A model generated the notes under the pieces. That model had not been told where the DNA came from. It saw only the letters and a list, made by a program, of their open reading frames with translations, and did not search any database. The position numbers and the translations under genes are program-made. From contig CAYWIM010000050.1 in assembly GCA_964458325.1 (NCBI GenBank), positions 1 to 33,782 on the forward strand: a stretch of 33,782 bases of DNA. The letters are read 5' to 3'. The stretch's first letter is position 1; every line of letters starts with the position of its first letter. Source of the DNA: JAGMXM01 sp964458325. Lineage in GTDB: Bacteria; Verrucomicrobiota; Verrucomicrobiia; Limisphaerales; UBA1319. Shown here one piece after another: positions 17,101 through 23,458 of this stretch.

Positions 17101-18704
17101 GGGGCGTTGACCTGGTGCAGGCCCGATGCCGAATCGATCTCGATCTGTGTGTCCTCGGCGGCAATCTGGAGCGCGCCGCTCTCGCGCTGGACGCCCAGAG
17201 GCCGCGGCGGCTCGATCGTGACGGCCCCCGGCCCGCCATCGATCGGCTGCTCCGTCAGAAGCGTCAGCGCGCACCCCTTTTCGATGGCCTTGACAAACTC
17301 GATCGTGAGCACCTGCCGCTGGGTTTCGACGCGCACCTGCCAGTCGCGGATCTGGTCGCCTTCGAGCCGGGTGAGCGCCTGGGCCGGAGGCAGCTCGATC
17401 CGCAGAACCGGCGCGCTGCCCTGAAGCACGTCGAACTGGAACTGGTTCGTATACTTGACCACGTTCGGGGTCACCAGGGCGCTGGCCGCCGAATCGACGG
17501 TGACCAGCGCGGGCCGCTCGATCTCGGCCGTCCGGCTCCGCCAGCGCAGCGCCAGACGACGATCCGCCCCCAGCCACCCTTCCACCCCGGACGCGAGACC
17601 GTTCGTGCGCCCGCCGGCCGGCCACGGGACGCCGCTCATCAGCTGCAGCTCCGTGCCCGGATCCGCCGCGCTCGCGGTGACGGATGCGATCGCCGCCGCC
17701 GGTCCCGAGAAGCTGATCTGGTGCCATGGCTCCGCGCGGGTCAGCTCGGGAACGATCTCCAGCTCGAGCCGGAAAGCGCCCGGCTGCCGCGCCTCGAGAT
17801 AGATGGCGCGGTCCCGATGGAACAGGCGCAAACCGCGCGGGATCTCTCCCGGAAACACCGCCACATCGTCGGAGAAGAGCGGCGCCGAGAGGGCGTTGGT
17901 CCCGGGCGACTCGAGGTCGACGACCGCTCGGAAGCGGGCTTCGTTCGTCGTGATGCGGCCGGTGTATTGGATTTCGCGGAACACGAGGTTGGTGAGGGGA
18001 TCGGGCGTGACGGGGGCCGGGGGCCGCCACTCGGGCGGCCGAGTGCCTCTGGAGCTGATCTGGAGGCCGTTGATGACGGGAATGCCGTTGGGGCCCCCGG
18101 CGACCTCGATCACCACCGGCGCGTCCGGCCAGGTTTCGACGTCCCGGAACACCACGTATTGACGGCCTTCCTCCCAGGGGAGATGGGCCTTCCAGGCCCC
18201 AAAACCCGCGGGCGCCATGGGCCCGAACACGTTGGTGCCCGACCGGAGCGTGAACCGGCTGTTCTGTTCGCCCGCCACATCGGGATCAGCATGGCCGTAG
18301 AGGTAGAAATGATATCGGCCGGCGCCAAGCTGGCCGATCGTGACGGTCAGGTTGCTGCCGTTCAGCGAGAAAAGGTAGGAATCCATCATGGCATGGCCGG
18401 TCGCGTTGCCCCACACGCCAGGGGCGTTGCTCACCTCGAGCGCCACCGGCGCGGGGGAGCCGTCGGCGAACCGAAGATCGGCGAGCCGGCCGTCGGCAAC
18501 GGTCGGACTCCCCGGCACATATCGGGGATCGTAATGGCGATAGAGGTTCCAGAAATCGTTGGTCGACTGCCCGGTGGCCGCGAAGCCGGCCTGCCGGCTC
18601 GCCCGGCCGGCGCCGAAATCCACGTTCAGCAGCGTCTGGCTCTGGAGCGTCCCAACCGCCATGGCCAGGAGTGCGCCGCACAGGACCCGGAGGTTCGTTT
18701 TCAT
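11172..18704 (-). CDS. Giant exported multi-domain membrane protein with internal duplication
   Basis: 2510 residues in one uninterrupted frame. ATG at 18704 gives a clean signal peptide (MKTNLRVLCGALLAMAVG). Residues ~24-215 resemble a malectin-like/carbohydrate-binding beta domain (LLNVDFGAG...). Two homologous beta-rich units follow, ~241-1335 and ~1446-2503. They share, for example, YTGRITTNEARFRAVV / YTGTVRSNVARFEAVI and LTRLEGDQIRDWQV / LLRVEGESIRTWDL. Each unit ends in a similar element (IEIPRAGLAYNFTKVL / VNLPTRGVRLAFQQVL) before a membrane helix. Unit 1 contains two membrane helices and a pilin-like segment; unit 2 has a helical, coiled-coil-like segment (~2305-2345) at the same place. 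Hydrophobic segments lie near 1054-1080, 1083-1103, 1317-1335, 1347-1392, 1406-1430 and 2480-2503. I recognise no named family. Probable envelope location; function unknown. A codon-frame break is not seen. Confidence 0.85.
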   Translation of the reverse strand: MKTNLRVLCGALLAMAVGTLQSQTLLNVDFGAGRASRQAGFAATGQSTNDFWNLYRHYDPRYVPGSPTVADGRLADLRFADGSPAPVALEVSNAPGVWGNATGHAMMDSYLFSLNGSNLTVTIGQLGAGRYHFYLYGHADPDVAGEQNSRFTLRSGTNVFGPMAPAGFGAWKAHLPWEEGRQYVVFRDVETWPDAPVVIEVAGGPNGIPVINGLQISSRGTRPPEWRPPAPVTPDPLTNLVFREIQYTGRITTNEARFRAVVDLESPGTNALSAPLFSDDVAVFPGEIPRGLRLFHRDRAIYLEARQPGAFRLELEIVPELTRAEPWHQISFSGPAAAIASVTASAADPGTELQLMSGVPWPAGGRTNGLASGVEGWLGADRRLALRWRSRTAEIERPALVTVDSAASALVTPNVVKYTNQFQFDVLQGSAPVLRIELPPAQALTRLEGDQIRDWQVRVETQRQVLTIEFVKAIEKGCALTLLTEQPIDGGPGAVTIEPPRPLGVQRESGALQIAAEDTQIEIDSASGLHQVNAPAGMRAAFRFFSRPCAIAARVRRVEPEVRLADRLTVRLEETRLRLLHQLQLDVEKAGIYHWDLALPPGLVVSQVRGEGVDDWQATGAVLRVRFARRVLGHRALSVELEQPFSSVPDSLAVAPLEAADAARQTAEIGVAGAPGFSLKTAELDGLREIPVTRLSGRTDELLAYAADRPGWRLRLTAERLPPRVLADLFNLIAIGDGLVSGSATVRFGILNQGVQEFRLRVPAHWKNIEFTGAHIRRKESRTNDWLIGLQDKAWGAYTLVVTYDFPFDPQGATLDLGGIHALDVERETGAIAITTGADLELKPRPAEEPLRLIDESELAEADRALIARPVLLAYRYAGGDYRLAVDATRFDQIPLLDAVTDLTRLTTVLTEEGQMLNQASFMVKNNAKQSQRFRLAEGARFWSCFVDNQPAKAERDGDWLLVPLPRAANRDRAFAVDLVYAEKTRPLGGWWSQRLDLAAPRTDVPNTYAEWDLHVPASHRLSVFGGNMTVARGTTYELRDAWEQCAAFYRAVIREIGLALAVMAVLVAFGIALVIAALRRGWNGIYLVLGAAVVMAVLGGMLLPSLAKAKAKATEIRAVNNLKQLGLAARLAASENQDRLPASLEDLRTRVGNPNILVDPRNGLPLVYRGSELPGGEIPPDAVLAYTPLDIQGRDVLLGDGSVRRLTTEQFAELERRGFLGLEQIDAWAFGNVQSVREAPSAPQQAAPVQRPAAAAPAAPSPEGPAPSSSGGARPIRIEIPRAGLAYNFTKVLNLSDDPLTLQARVRSVTAIQRSRAAGEIAAFLAGLLLLAQPLRADGRRGFRAAVGVALMLGAVAHWLIAWRLLHVALILAAPCGVMLAGFLLLRWWWRNRRSDSAGVPPGAAAARSLSVPLLLIAGAAALMAPLAAASEPAAPGSQPTTPAASILAATYTGTVRSNVARFEAVIRVASGGANQVVPLFGPDLVVERFATTNAGVRLLREGTAVAARIESPCEAWLHCSLLARVTVDAAQRKLELSLPRALSSRLLLAIDETEAEVECPGAVAFRRVWDGAATRVEATLAAAGRLDLRWTPRMKRAAEVAATVFCQNQTVAVFGRGALRLRTTLDYQISQGELRQIRVRLPLEHQLLRVEGESIRTWDLREDAAGPVVAIELLRGVSPAYRLALETESPLPPLPARIGLALPRPLDVVRETGVIGLRGSEEVELLSESRSLQRIDEAEFARVAGAQPEPLASAFRFIQADLDLVVQIQPVEPRIDAVILNAFTVGSDQLRLLARIEYAVKKAGVFRLSLALPPDGQIDRVIAHQAHQWTEHADSGGRRLELAFQERFLGTGLVEIAMSQPIQETPARLEAPGVRPLGTAKLTGYVSVAAETGLALRSESFQGLTEIPVAELPILRRAAPQPAPPAAPAPPTQAASQQRTPSVDLSPAAESTPALLAYKQLPQDPAAAAGWRLTLIPEAVESWLRAETVQFQTIGDDMISARALVHYEVANAPVKEFQIRLPAGATNVDLQGSSIRRRDREGRDWRIELQNKVRGTYLLTVAWEQKRAAQAVGVLEVSGLEALGVERETGFLAVAARSSLQVAEQSQADLQKADLNDLPAWAGRADPATVLVFRYLRPGYRLALEVRRFAEAAALQALVDHARLTTVVADDGQMMTQMILALRNQGQQFLDLQLPKNAVVWCAFVGGQPIRPQRRDDSILVPLERSGSEGAPIPVEIVFVETQRFPRTHGRLELASPLLDVPLKNVRWELYLPPDFQYRSFGGSMARETADAAATPVLRYSLSEYTRQETAKKAELMSSLQNDLSTAQRNLSIGNVKEAVEDFNRARGKGRANYDETANQGLVQLETQLRRAQGSNLILGQNTFAYFNNGGVLAPQGGSAAGPTQTELLQVFDNPAAEQQAAKLQQAQELAMVRPEPLHVNLPTRGVRLAFQQVLQTEIRKPMTIRFDANSTKTPRWTYRIALLAAGFLLLWILTAWIVRPPSRQSRA
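11195..14370 (-). repeat. Duplicated protein unit 2 of the giant gene
   Basis: Encodes residues ~1446-2503. It contains three sub-repeats, each with an RETG-like motif: PLDVVRETGVIGL (~1705), PLGTAKLTGYVSV (~1880), ALGVERETGFLAV (~2085). The sub-repeats match those of unit 1 in the same order. The two copies are diverged at the protein level, so this is an old duplication. Boundaries are approximate. Confidence 0.75.
14745..17984 (-). repeat. Duplicated protein unit 1 of the giant gene
   Basis: Encodes residues ~241-1320. Three sub-repeats carry PLGVQRESGALQI (~502), a degenerate version around ARQTAEIGV (~667) and ALDVERETGAIAI (~825). Unit 1 differs from unit 2 by the pilin-like insertion at 15084-15460. 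Boundaries are approximate. Confidence 0.75.
15084..15460 (-). other. Pilin-like segment embedded in the giant protein
   Basis: Residues ~1083-1207 read like a H-X9-DG pseudopilin without its leader: a hydrophobic helix ending GGMLLPSLAKAKAKA, then AVNNLKQLGLAARLAASENQ, and finally VLLGDGSVRRL. The free-standing gene at 10228-11019 has the equivalent elements LLPVLAKSKDKA, NLRQLTLAMQLY and VSLCDGHVEAV. The His of H-X9-DG and the GFTLIE cleavage site are missing here. Confidence 0.7.
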
Positions 18705-18956
18705 GATCAATCTGTCGTTGTTCGCGTGATGGCAGCGGAAACGGTTTTTCGATGATGGTAGCGACCGGCTCGAACGGAGCAACCATCCCGCTGTAAAAAA
18801 TTTGTCAAACAGGTTGCAGGCCGAGGCGCACCGGACCTTGCGGGACGGCCAAAAGAGAGAGGGGTTTCGGGTCCAAATTCGATTTTCATCCGCCGATGGA
18901 TCTGGTAGATCTGGGGCCCGCGCAATCCGCCCATGAATATGAAGGATTCAAATCCG
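18705..18956. other. Divergent intergenic region
   Basis: About 250 bases between the giant gene (minus) and the TolB-like gene (plus). On the minus strand there is an exact TTGACA (plus-strand TGTCAA at 18803-18808) about 100 bases before the giant gene start, but no good -10 hexamer at normal spacing. No other element is evident. Confidence 0.35.
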
Positions 18957-20039
18957 ATGCGTTCCGTGATTCGCCGGCTCGCTCTGGCTGCCGCGGTCCT
19001 GCTGACGGCGATGCCGGGGCTCGAGGGAGGCGCTCCTTCGGCCCCCGGCCCGGCCGATCCGGCCGCCGCGGCCGAGACGCTGCGCGCCGAGGTGGCCGGT
19101 CTCGGATGGATCCTGTTCGCCGCGCGAACCGGCGGCGGGGATTACGATCTGTTTGCCTGCCGGCCCGACGGATCGGCCAGGAGAAACCTGACCCAATCGC
19201 CGGCCTGGAGCGAATTTGGCGCCCGGATGTCGCCGGATGGCAAACAGATGCTTTATCGGCGCCTGCCCAAAGGACCGGACATCCGGCCGGGCGAAGGCAT
19301 CAATCACGATCTCTGGGGTGCCCAGGGATCGCTCGTGATCGCTCGGGCCGACGGGTCCCAGCCCCAGCCGCACGGCGCGTTCGGCGCCTGGCCTTGGGCG
19401 TCGTGGGGCCCCGACAGCCGCCAGATCGCTTGCCTCTATAAAAGCGAGGGCCGGATCCGCATCCTCGACCTCGCCACCAAATCCCTCGTCCGGGAGCTCC
19501 CCCGCCACGGCATCTTCCAGCAGATGTACTGGTCGCCCGACGGCCGCCGCATCTGCGGCATCGCCAACATCCAAGGCCAGGATTGGAACATCGTCGGGAT
19601 CGATCTCGATACCGGCCGGCCCACGCTGCTGAGCCGGGGACAGAACTGCACGGGCGATTGGTTCCAGAACGACTCGATGCGCGTGATCTATTCCCATCGC
19701 ACCCCGGGTCTCGGCAGCAGCTACGGCTGGACCATGCTGATGCAGGCAACTGCCGATGGCAAAAGCCGGTCCCTGGTCTATGCCGAGCGCGGCCGCCACG
19801 TCTATTATGGCGGGACGTCCCCCGACGGCCGTTTTGCGCTGTTCTCGATTCCCGAGACGGACGGCGGCACCGATGCCCCAATGGCCATTGTCCGGCTGGC
19901 CGACGCGCCCGTGATCGTGCCGCCCGATTACCGCGAGCTGCGCTCTTTGTATCCCGAAGACCGGCCCGGGCCCGTGCTGCGCCTGCCGCATGCCGGGTTC
20001 GAACCCCACTGGACATTCGAGGAAGCGATCGGACGGTGA
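18957..20039 (+). CDS. Exported TolB-like / PD40 beta-propeller protein
   Basis: 360-residue protein with a signal peptide (MRSVIRRLALAAAVLLTAMPG). It has WD40-like PD40 repeats: DLFACRPDGSARRNLTQS, ARMSPDGKQMLYRR, MYWSPDGRRICGIA, YYGGTSPDGRFALFS. These SPDG blades are typical of TolB and of the propellers in DPP-type peptidases. No peptidase domain follows, so it is a stand-alone propeller, probably periplasmic and used for binding. ATG at 18957 is chosen because AAGGA lies 10 bases before it and it starts the signal peptide directly; ATG at 18933 is also in frame. It precedes the acetylation cassette by 25 bases and could be co-transcribed with it. True TolB has an extra N-terminal domain not seen here. 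Confidence 0.78.
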   Translation: MRSVIRRLALAAAVLLTAMPGLEGGAPSAPGPADPAAAAETLRAEVAGLGWILFAARTGGGDYDLFACRPDGSARRNLTQSPAWSEFGARMSPDGKQMLYRRLPKGPDIRPGEGINHDLWGAQGSLVIARADGSQPQPHGAFGAWPWASWGPDSRQIACLYKSEGRIRILDLATKSLVRELPRHGIFQQMYWSPDGRRICGIANIQGQDWNIVGIDLDTGRPTLLSRGQNCTGDWFQNDSMRVIYSHRTPGLGSSYGWTMLMQATADGKSRSLVYAERGRHVYYGGTSPDGRFALFSIPETDGGTDAPMAIVRLADAPVIVPPDYRELRSLYPEDRPGPVLRLPHAGFEPHWTFEEAIGR

Positions 20040-20064
20040 CGTCTCCGAGCCGCTGAATCCGATC

Positions 20065-20658
20065 ATGCTGAGGGAGCCGCTCGATTCTCTGCCTCCCGCG
20101 CCCGACCGGGCGCCATGCCCCGCCGTCGCATCCGAGCCGCCTGGCAGCCCGCCCGTCTATCCTGCCAAGCCCGGCCCGATCCGCGGCCTGGCCGTGGTCG
20201 CCGGCCTCGCCAGCCTCCTCCTCTGGCTGGGAACGCGCGGCGACACCGGCGAGGACGACATGATCGGCCGGCTGGGCCGGATCGAAGTCACCGCCCGGCT
20301 CGACGAGTGCCCCGATCCGTTCCCATCCCTGGGCGCGTATCGATACACCTATGTGCTGAAATACCGCGTTCTCGAGATCCACCGGCCCGATCCCGCGGGC
20401 CAGCACCCGCTTCGGGCCGGCGACGACATCTTTGTGGGCCATTACAAGCCATGGCAGCCCCGCTCCGCGATCCAGGATGCCGACTGGGGCGATCGCCCGC
20501 TGGGTGGGCGGCTGTCACGGTTCGTCCCTGGCGACACCCACCGGCTGGCGCTCGATTACGAGCTCGCCGATCTTGCCCCCAGCGGCGTCCTCGATTTCTG
20601 CTACCCGCCCGGATCGAACCGGTTCTTCGCCGTGTGGGCGAACCCGGTCGGGAACTAG
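20065..20658 (+). CDS. Membrane-anchored protein of unknown function in O-acetylation cassette
   Basis: 197 residues, family not recognised. A Pro-rich N-terminal ~45 residues is followed by one hydrophobic helix (GLAVVAGLASLLLWLG), then a soluble domain of ~130 residues with alternating hydrophobic strands (RIEVTARLDECPDPF, YRYTYVLKYRVLEI). This looks like a single-pass protein with a periplasmic beta domain. It ends 5 bases before the MBOAT gene, so it is almost certainly in the same operon and may be an accessory of the acetylation complex. ATG at 20065 is the first plausible start after the TolB-like gene; no ribosome site is seen. Confidence 0.7.
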   Translation: MLREPLDSLPPAPDRAPCPAVASEPPGSPPVYPAKPGPIRGLAVVAGLASLLLWLGTRGDTGEDDMIGRLGRIEVTARLDECPDPFPSLGAYRYTYVLKYRVLEIHRPDPAGQHPLRAGDDIFVGHYKPWQPRSAIQDADWGDRPLGGRLSRFVPGDTHRLALDYELADLAPSGVLDFCYPPGSNRFFAVWANPVGN

Positions 20659-20663
20659 CCTCC

Positions 20664-22070
20664 ATGGTATTCTCGACCCACATCTTCCTCTTCTATTTCC
20701 TGCCGGTCTTCCTCCTGGTCTACTTCAACCTGCCCTTCCGATGGCGGAACCTGTGGATCACGGTTGCCAGCTATGTCTTCTACGGGTGGTGGCAGCCGTG
20801 GTTCGTCGGGCTCATGATGTTCACCACGGTCATGGATTTCATCTGGGGGCGCGTCATCTGCCGGCCCGGCGCGACGCCGGCCCAGCGCAGGTTCGCCGTC
20901 GCCGCCTGCGTCGCCACCAACCTCACGCTCCTCGGCTTTTTCAAATACTACATGTTCGCCGCGGAGACGCTCGGCCAGCTCCTGGCCGCCGTGGGCGCCG
21001 AGCCGTTCCGGATCCTGCGGGTGGTCCTCCCGATCGGGATCTCGTTCTACACGTTTCATTCCCTGACCTACATCCTCGATCTCTATCGCGGCCACGCCAC
21101 CCCGGCGCGGTCGTTCACGGATTTCTCCGCGTTCGTGGCCCTGTTTCCGGATCTGGTTGCCGGGCCGATCATCCGCTACAAGACGCTGGCCGCCCAGCTC
21201 GCCTTCCGCGAACACACCGTCCGGCGGTTCGCCTCCGGCGTCACGCTGTTCATCCTCGGGTTCGCGAAGAAGGTCCTTCTGGCCAACCCGTGCGGCCACG
21301 TTGCGGATGCGGTGTTCGGCGCGGCGCAGCCCGACCCGCTCGCCGCCTGGGCCGGCGTGCTCGCCTATGCCTTCCAGATCTACTTCGATTTCGCCGGCTA
21401 TTCCGACATGGCCATCGGCCTCGGGCGAATGCTCGGATTCGAGTTCCTGAAGAACTTCGACGCCCCGTATCGCTCGGAGAGCATCTCCGACCTGTGGCGG
21501 CGCTGGCACATCTCCTTATCGAGCGTTCTCCGCGATTACCTCTATTTCCCTCTGGGCGGCAGCCGCAAGGGGGAGCGCCGCACCTACGTCAACCTGGCGG
21601 TCGTCATGCTCCTCGGCGGCCTCTGGCACGGGGCCAAGTGGAATTTCGTCGTCTGGGGCGCCTATCACGGCCTCCTGCTGGCCTGCGAGCGCTGGCGCGG
21701 CAAACAGAGCGCTTACCGCGGCCTGCCCCGCTCCTTGCGCATCGCCTGCACCTTCGTCCTGATGCTGTTTTCGTGGGTGCTGTTCCGCGCCGACAGCCTC
21801 ACGGCCGCGCTGCTCTATTTCCGGGCCATGTTCGGCTCGACAGCCGGCCCCGCCGCGAAGGCCCTGCTCGCCGCCGATATCTATACTCCCACCACTTTCG
21901 TCGTCATGGCGATCGGGGCCGCGCTGGTCTTCCAGCCTGTCCAGGCCCATGACTGGTCCCTGCGCCCGCCATCCTGGCCGCGGGTCTTCGGCCTGATGGT
22001 GCTGTTCGTGTTCGCCGTGCTCGTCCTGTTCTCCCAGGATTTCAACCCATTCCTCTACTTCCAATTCTGA
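20664..22070 (+). CDS. MBOAT-family polysaccharide O-acyltransferase (AlgI-like)
   Basis: 468-residue polytopic membrane protein that would carry acetyl groups across the inner membrane for O-acetylation of an exopolysaccharide or wall glycan. It starts MVFSTHIFLFYFLPVFLL and shows the usual AlgI motifs: LPIGISFYTFHSLTYILD, FPDLVAGPIIRY, IYFDFAGYSDMAIGLG, RRWHISLSSVLRDYLYFPLGG and GGLWHGAKWNFVVWGAYHG. The catalytic His of MBOAT enzymes is H322 in LWHGA; a second conserved His is H335. The length is that of AlgI. The stop codon overlaps the next ATG (TGATG), coupling it to the AlgJ-like gene. Confidence 0.95.
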   Translation: MVFSTHIFLFYFLPVFLLVYFNLPFRWRNLWITVASYVFYGWWQPWFVGLMMFTTVMDFIWGRVICRPGATPAQRRFAVAACVATNLTLLGFFKYYMFAAETLGQLLAAVGAEPFRILRVVLPIGISFYTFHSLTYILDLYRGHATPARSFTDFSAFVALFPDLVAGPIIRYKTLAAQLAFREHTVRRFASGVTLFILGFAKKVLLANPCGHVADAVFGAAQPDPLAAWAGVLAYAFQIYFDFAGYSDMAIGLGRMLGFEFLKNFDAPYRSESISDLWRRWHISLSSVLRDYLYFPLGGSRKGERRTYVNLAVVMLLGGLWHGAKWNFVVWGAYHGLLLACERWRGKQSAYRGLPRSLRIACTFVLMLFSWVLFRADSLTAALLYFRAMFGSTAGPAAKALLAADIYTPTTFVVMAIGAALVFQPVQAHDWSLRPPSWPRVFGLMVLFVFAVLVLFSQDFNPFLYFQF

Positions 22071-23404
22071 TGGCCGATCGAATGACATCCCCCCGGGCGC
22101 GCGAGCTGGCGCTCACAATCGGTTTCCTCCTGGTCATCGGGAGCGTGCCGCTGACGCAGACCGCCCTCGAAGTCGCACGCGGGGGCCGCGTCCTCCTCAC
22201 CGATGTCTTCCGCGGCCGGCCCACGGCGGCGCATCTCCGCCAGTTCGAGGACGCCCTCGAAAAAAGCTCCTGGGTCCAGCAGCGAGGCCGGCCCCTCATC
22301 CAGGATTTCCTCTTCGCCGCCCTCCGCAATCCCGGATCTCAGATCGTCCGGGGATCGGCCGATTGGCTCTTTTACCGGTCCGACGTTCGATATCTGATCG
22401 ACCCTGACCTCCCGGATGCTGCGCCCGTCGATTCCCTGTGGATCGAGCCCGGCGCCGGCCGGACCCGGCAAGCGAACGTGGCGCGCGCCATCGTCCGGTT
22501 TCGAGATCAGCTCCGCGAACGCGGCATTGCCCTCGTCGTGATGCCGGTTCCCGGCAAACCGGCCGTGTATCCGGACCGCTTCCGCTCCGGGCCCGCGGGC
22601 CCGCCGAGCGTTCTCGAGTCGCCCACCCGGCGGCTCCTCGATACCCTCGAACGCGAGGGCGTGCCCACGGTGGACCTTCTGGCCATGTTCCAGGCCGCAC
22701 GCGGATCCGGCGACAGCCCGGATGCAGCCGCGCCGCTTTACCTCGAACGCGACACCCATTGGACCCCGGCCGGGGCGCGTCTGGCCGCCCGGGCCGCCGC
22801 CCAGCGCCTGCGCGAGCTCGGCGCCGCCCCGGCCGCCTCCCGGCAGTTCCAGACCGATCGAGCCACGGTCCAGCGCTGGGGCGATCTCCTCGACCTGATC
22901 CCGGTGCGCGGCATCCGAGATGCCTACGGGCCCGAAACCGTCGTCGCCGAGCAGGTGCGGGACACGGATCTTGGCCTGCTCGTGCCGTCAGCGTCGGATC
23001 GGCCCGGCACATGCCGTTTTCCAGGGCAATCCGCGACGGTGCTGGTTCTCGGCGACAGTTTTTGCCGCATTTACCAGTATGCCGAGCCTGGCTCGCTCGA
23101 CGCGCGCCCATCGATCGGCCCGGCGCGTGCCGGCCCTGCGCCCTCCGATCGCAGCCGGCGGCCGCTGCTGCCGGGATCGGCCGGATTCATCTCGCATCTA
23201 GCTCTGGCATTGGAGGCGCCCATCGACGCGATTGTCAGCGACGGCGGGGCGTCGACCGACGTGCGCCGCCGCTTGTCCACCGACCGGGAAATCCTCGAAG
23301 GCAAACGGGTGGTCATTTGGGAATTCGTCGAACGCGACATTGCCCGTGGCCAAGCCGGCTGGGAGGACGTCCCGCTGCCCGCCTCGCTGGATTCCGCCCT
23401 GTAG
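22070..23404 (+). CDS. AlgJ/AlgX-like SGNH-type O-acetyltransferase
   Basis: 444-residue protein with one N-terminal membrane/signal helix (ALTIGFLLVIGSVPLTQTAL) and a periplasmic SGNH-hydrolase-like domain. Hallmarks of the AlgJ/AlgX/AlgV group are GSADWLFYRSDV, then D228 and H230 in RDTHWTPAG, and S330 in LVLGDSFCRIY. Together these make the Ser-His-Asp triad that moves acetate onto the sugar polymer. It is coupled by a one-base overlap to the MBOAT gene, which supplies acetyl groups in the known alginate and cellulose systems. No alginate or cellulose synthase is in the window, so the acceptor polymer is unknown. Confidence 0.88.
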   Translation: MADRMTSPRARELALTIGFLLVIGSVPLTQTALEVARGGRVLLTDVFRGRPTAAHLRQFEDALEKSSWVQQRGRPLIQDFLFAALRNPGSQIVRGSADWLFYRSDVRYLIDPDLPDAAPVDSLWIEPGAGRTRQANVARAIVRFRDQLRERGIALVVMPVPGKPAVYPDRFRSGPAGPPSVLESPTRRLLDTLEREGVPTVDLLAMFQAARGSGDSPDAAAPLYLERDTHWTPAGARLAARAAAQRLRELGAAPAASRQFQTDRATVQRWGDLLDLIPVRGIRDAYGPETVVAEQVRDTDLGLLVPSASDRPGTCRFPGQSATVLVLGDSFCRIYQYAEPGSLDARPSIGPARAGPAPSDRSRRPLLPGSAGFISHLALALEAPIDAIVSDGGASTDVRRRLSTDREILEGKRVVIWEFVERDIARGQAGWEDVPLPASLDSAL

Positions 23405-23458
23405 GGGCCCTCCCGGAATAGGTTTGCCGCCGCCAAACAACCTCGCCACTATCATCCC

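Noticed and set aside
11172..18704. Giant gene as an assembly artefact or a frameshifted fusion
   Set aside because: The frame is open throughout, codon use looks even, and the two halves are too diverged to be a misassembled duplicate.
18957..20039. Calling the propeller protein TolB itself
   Set aside because: It has PD40 blades and a signal peptide but lacks the N-terminal TolB domain, and no tol/pal genes are nearby.
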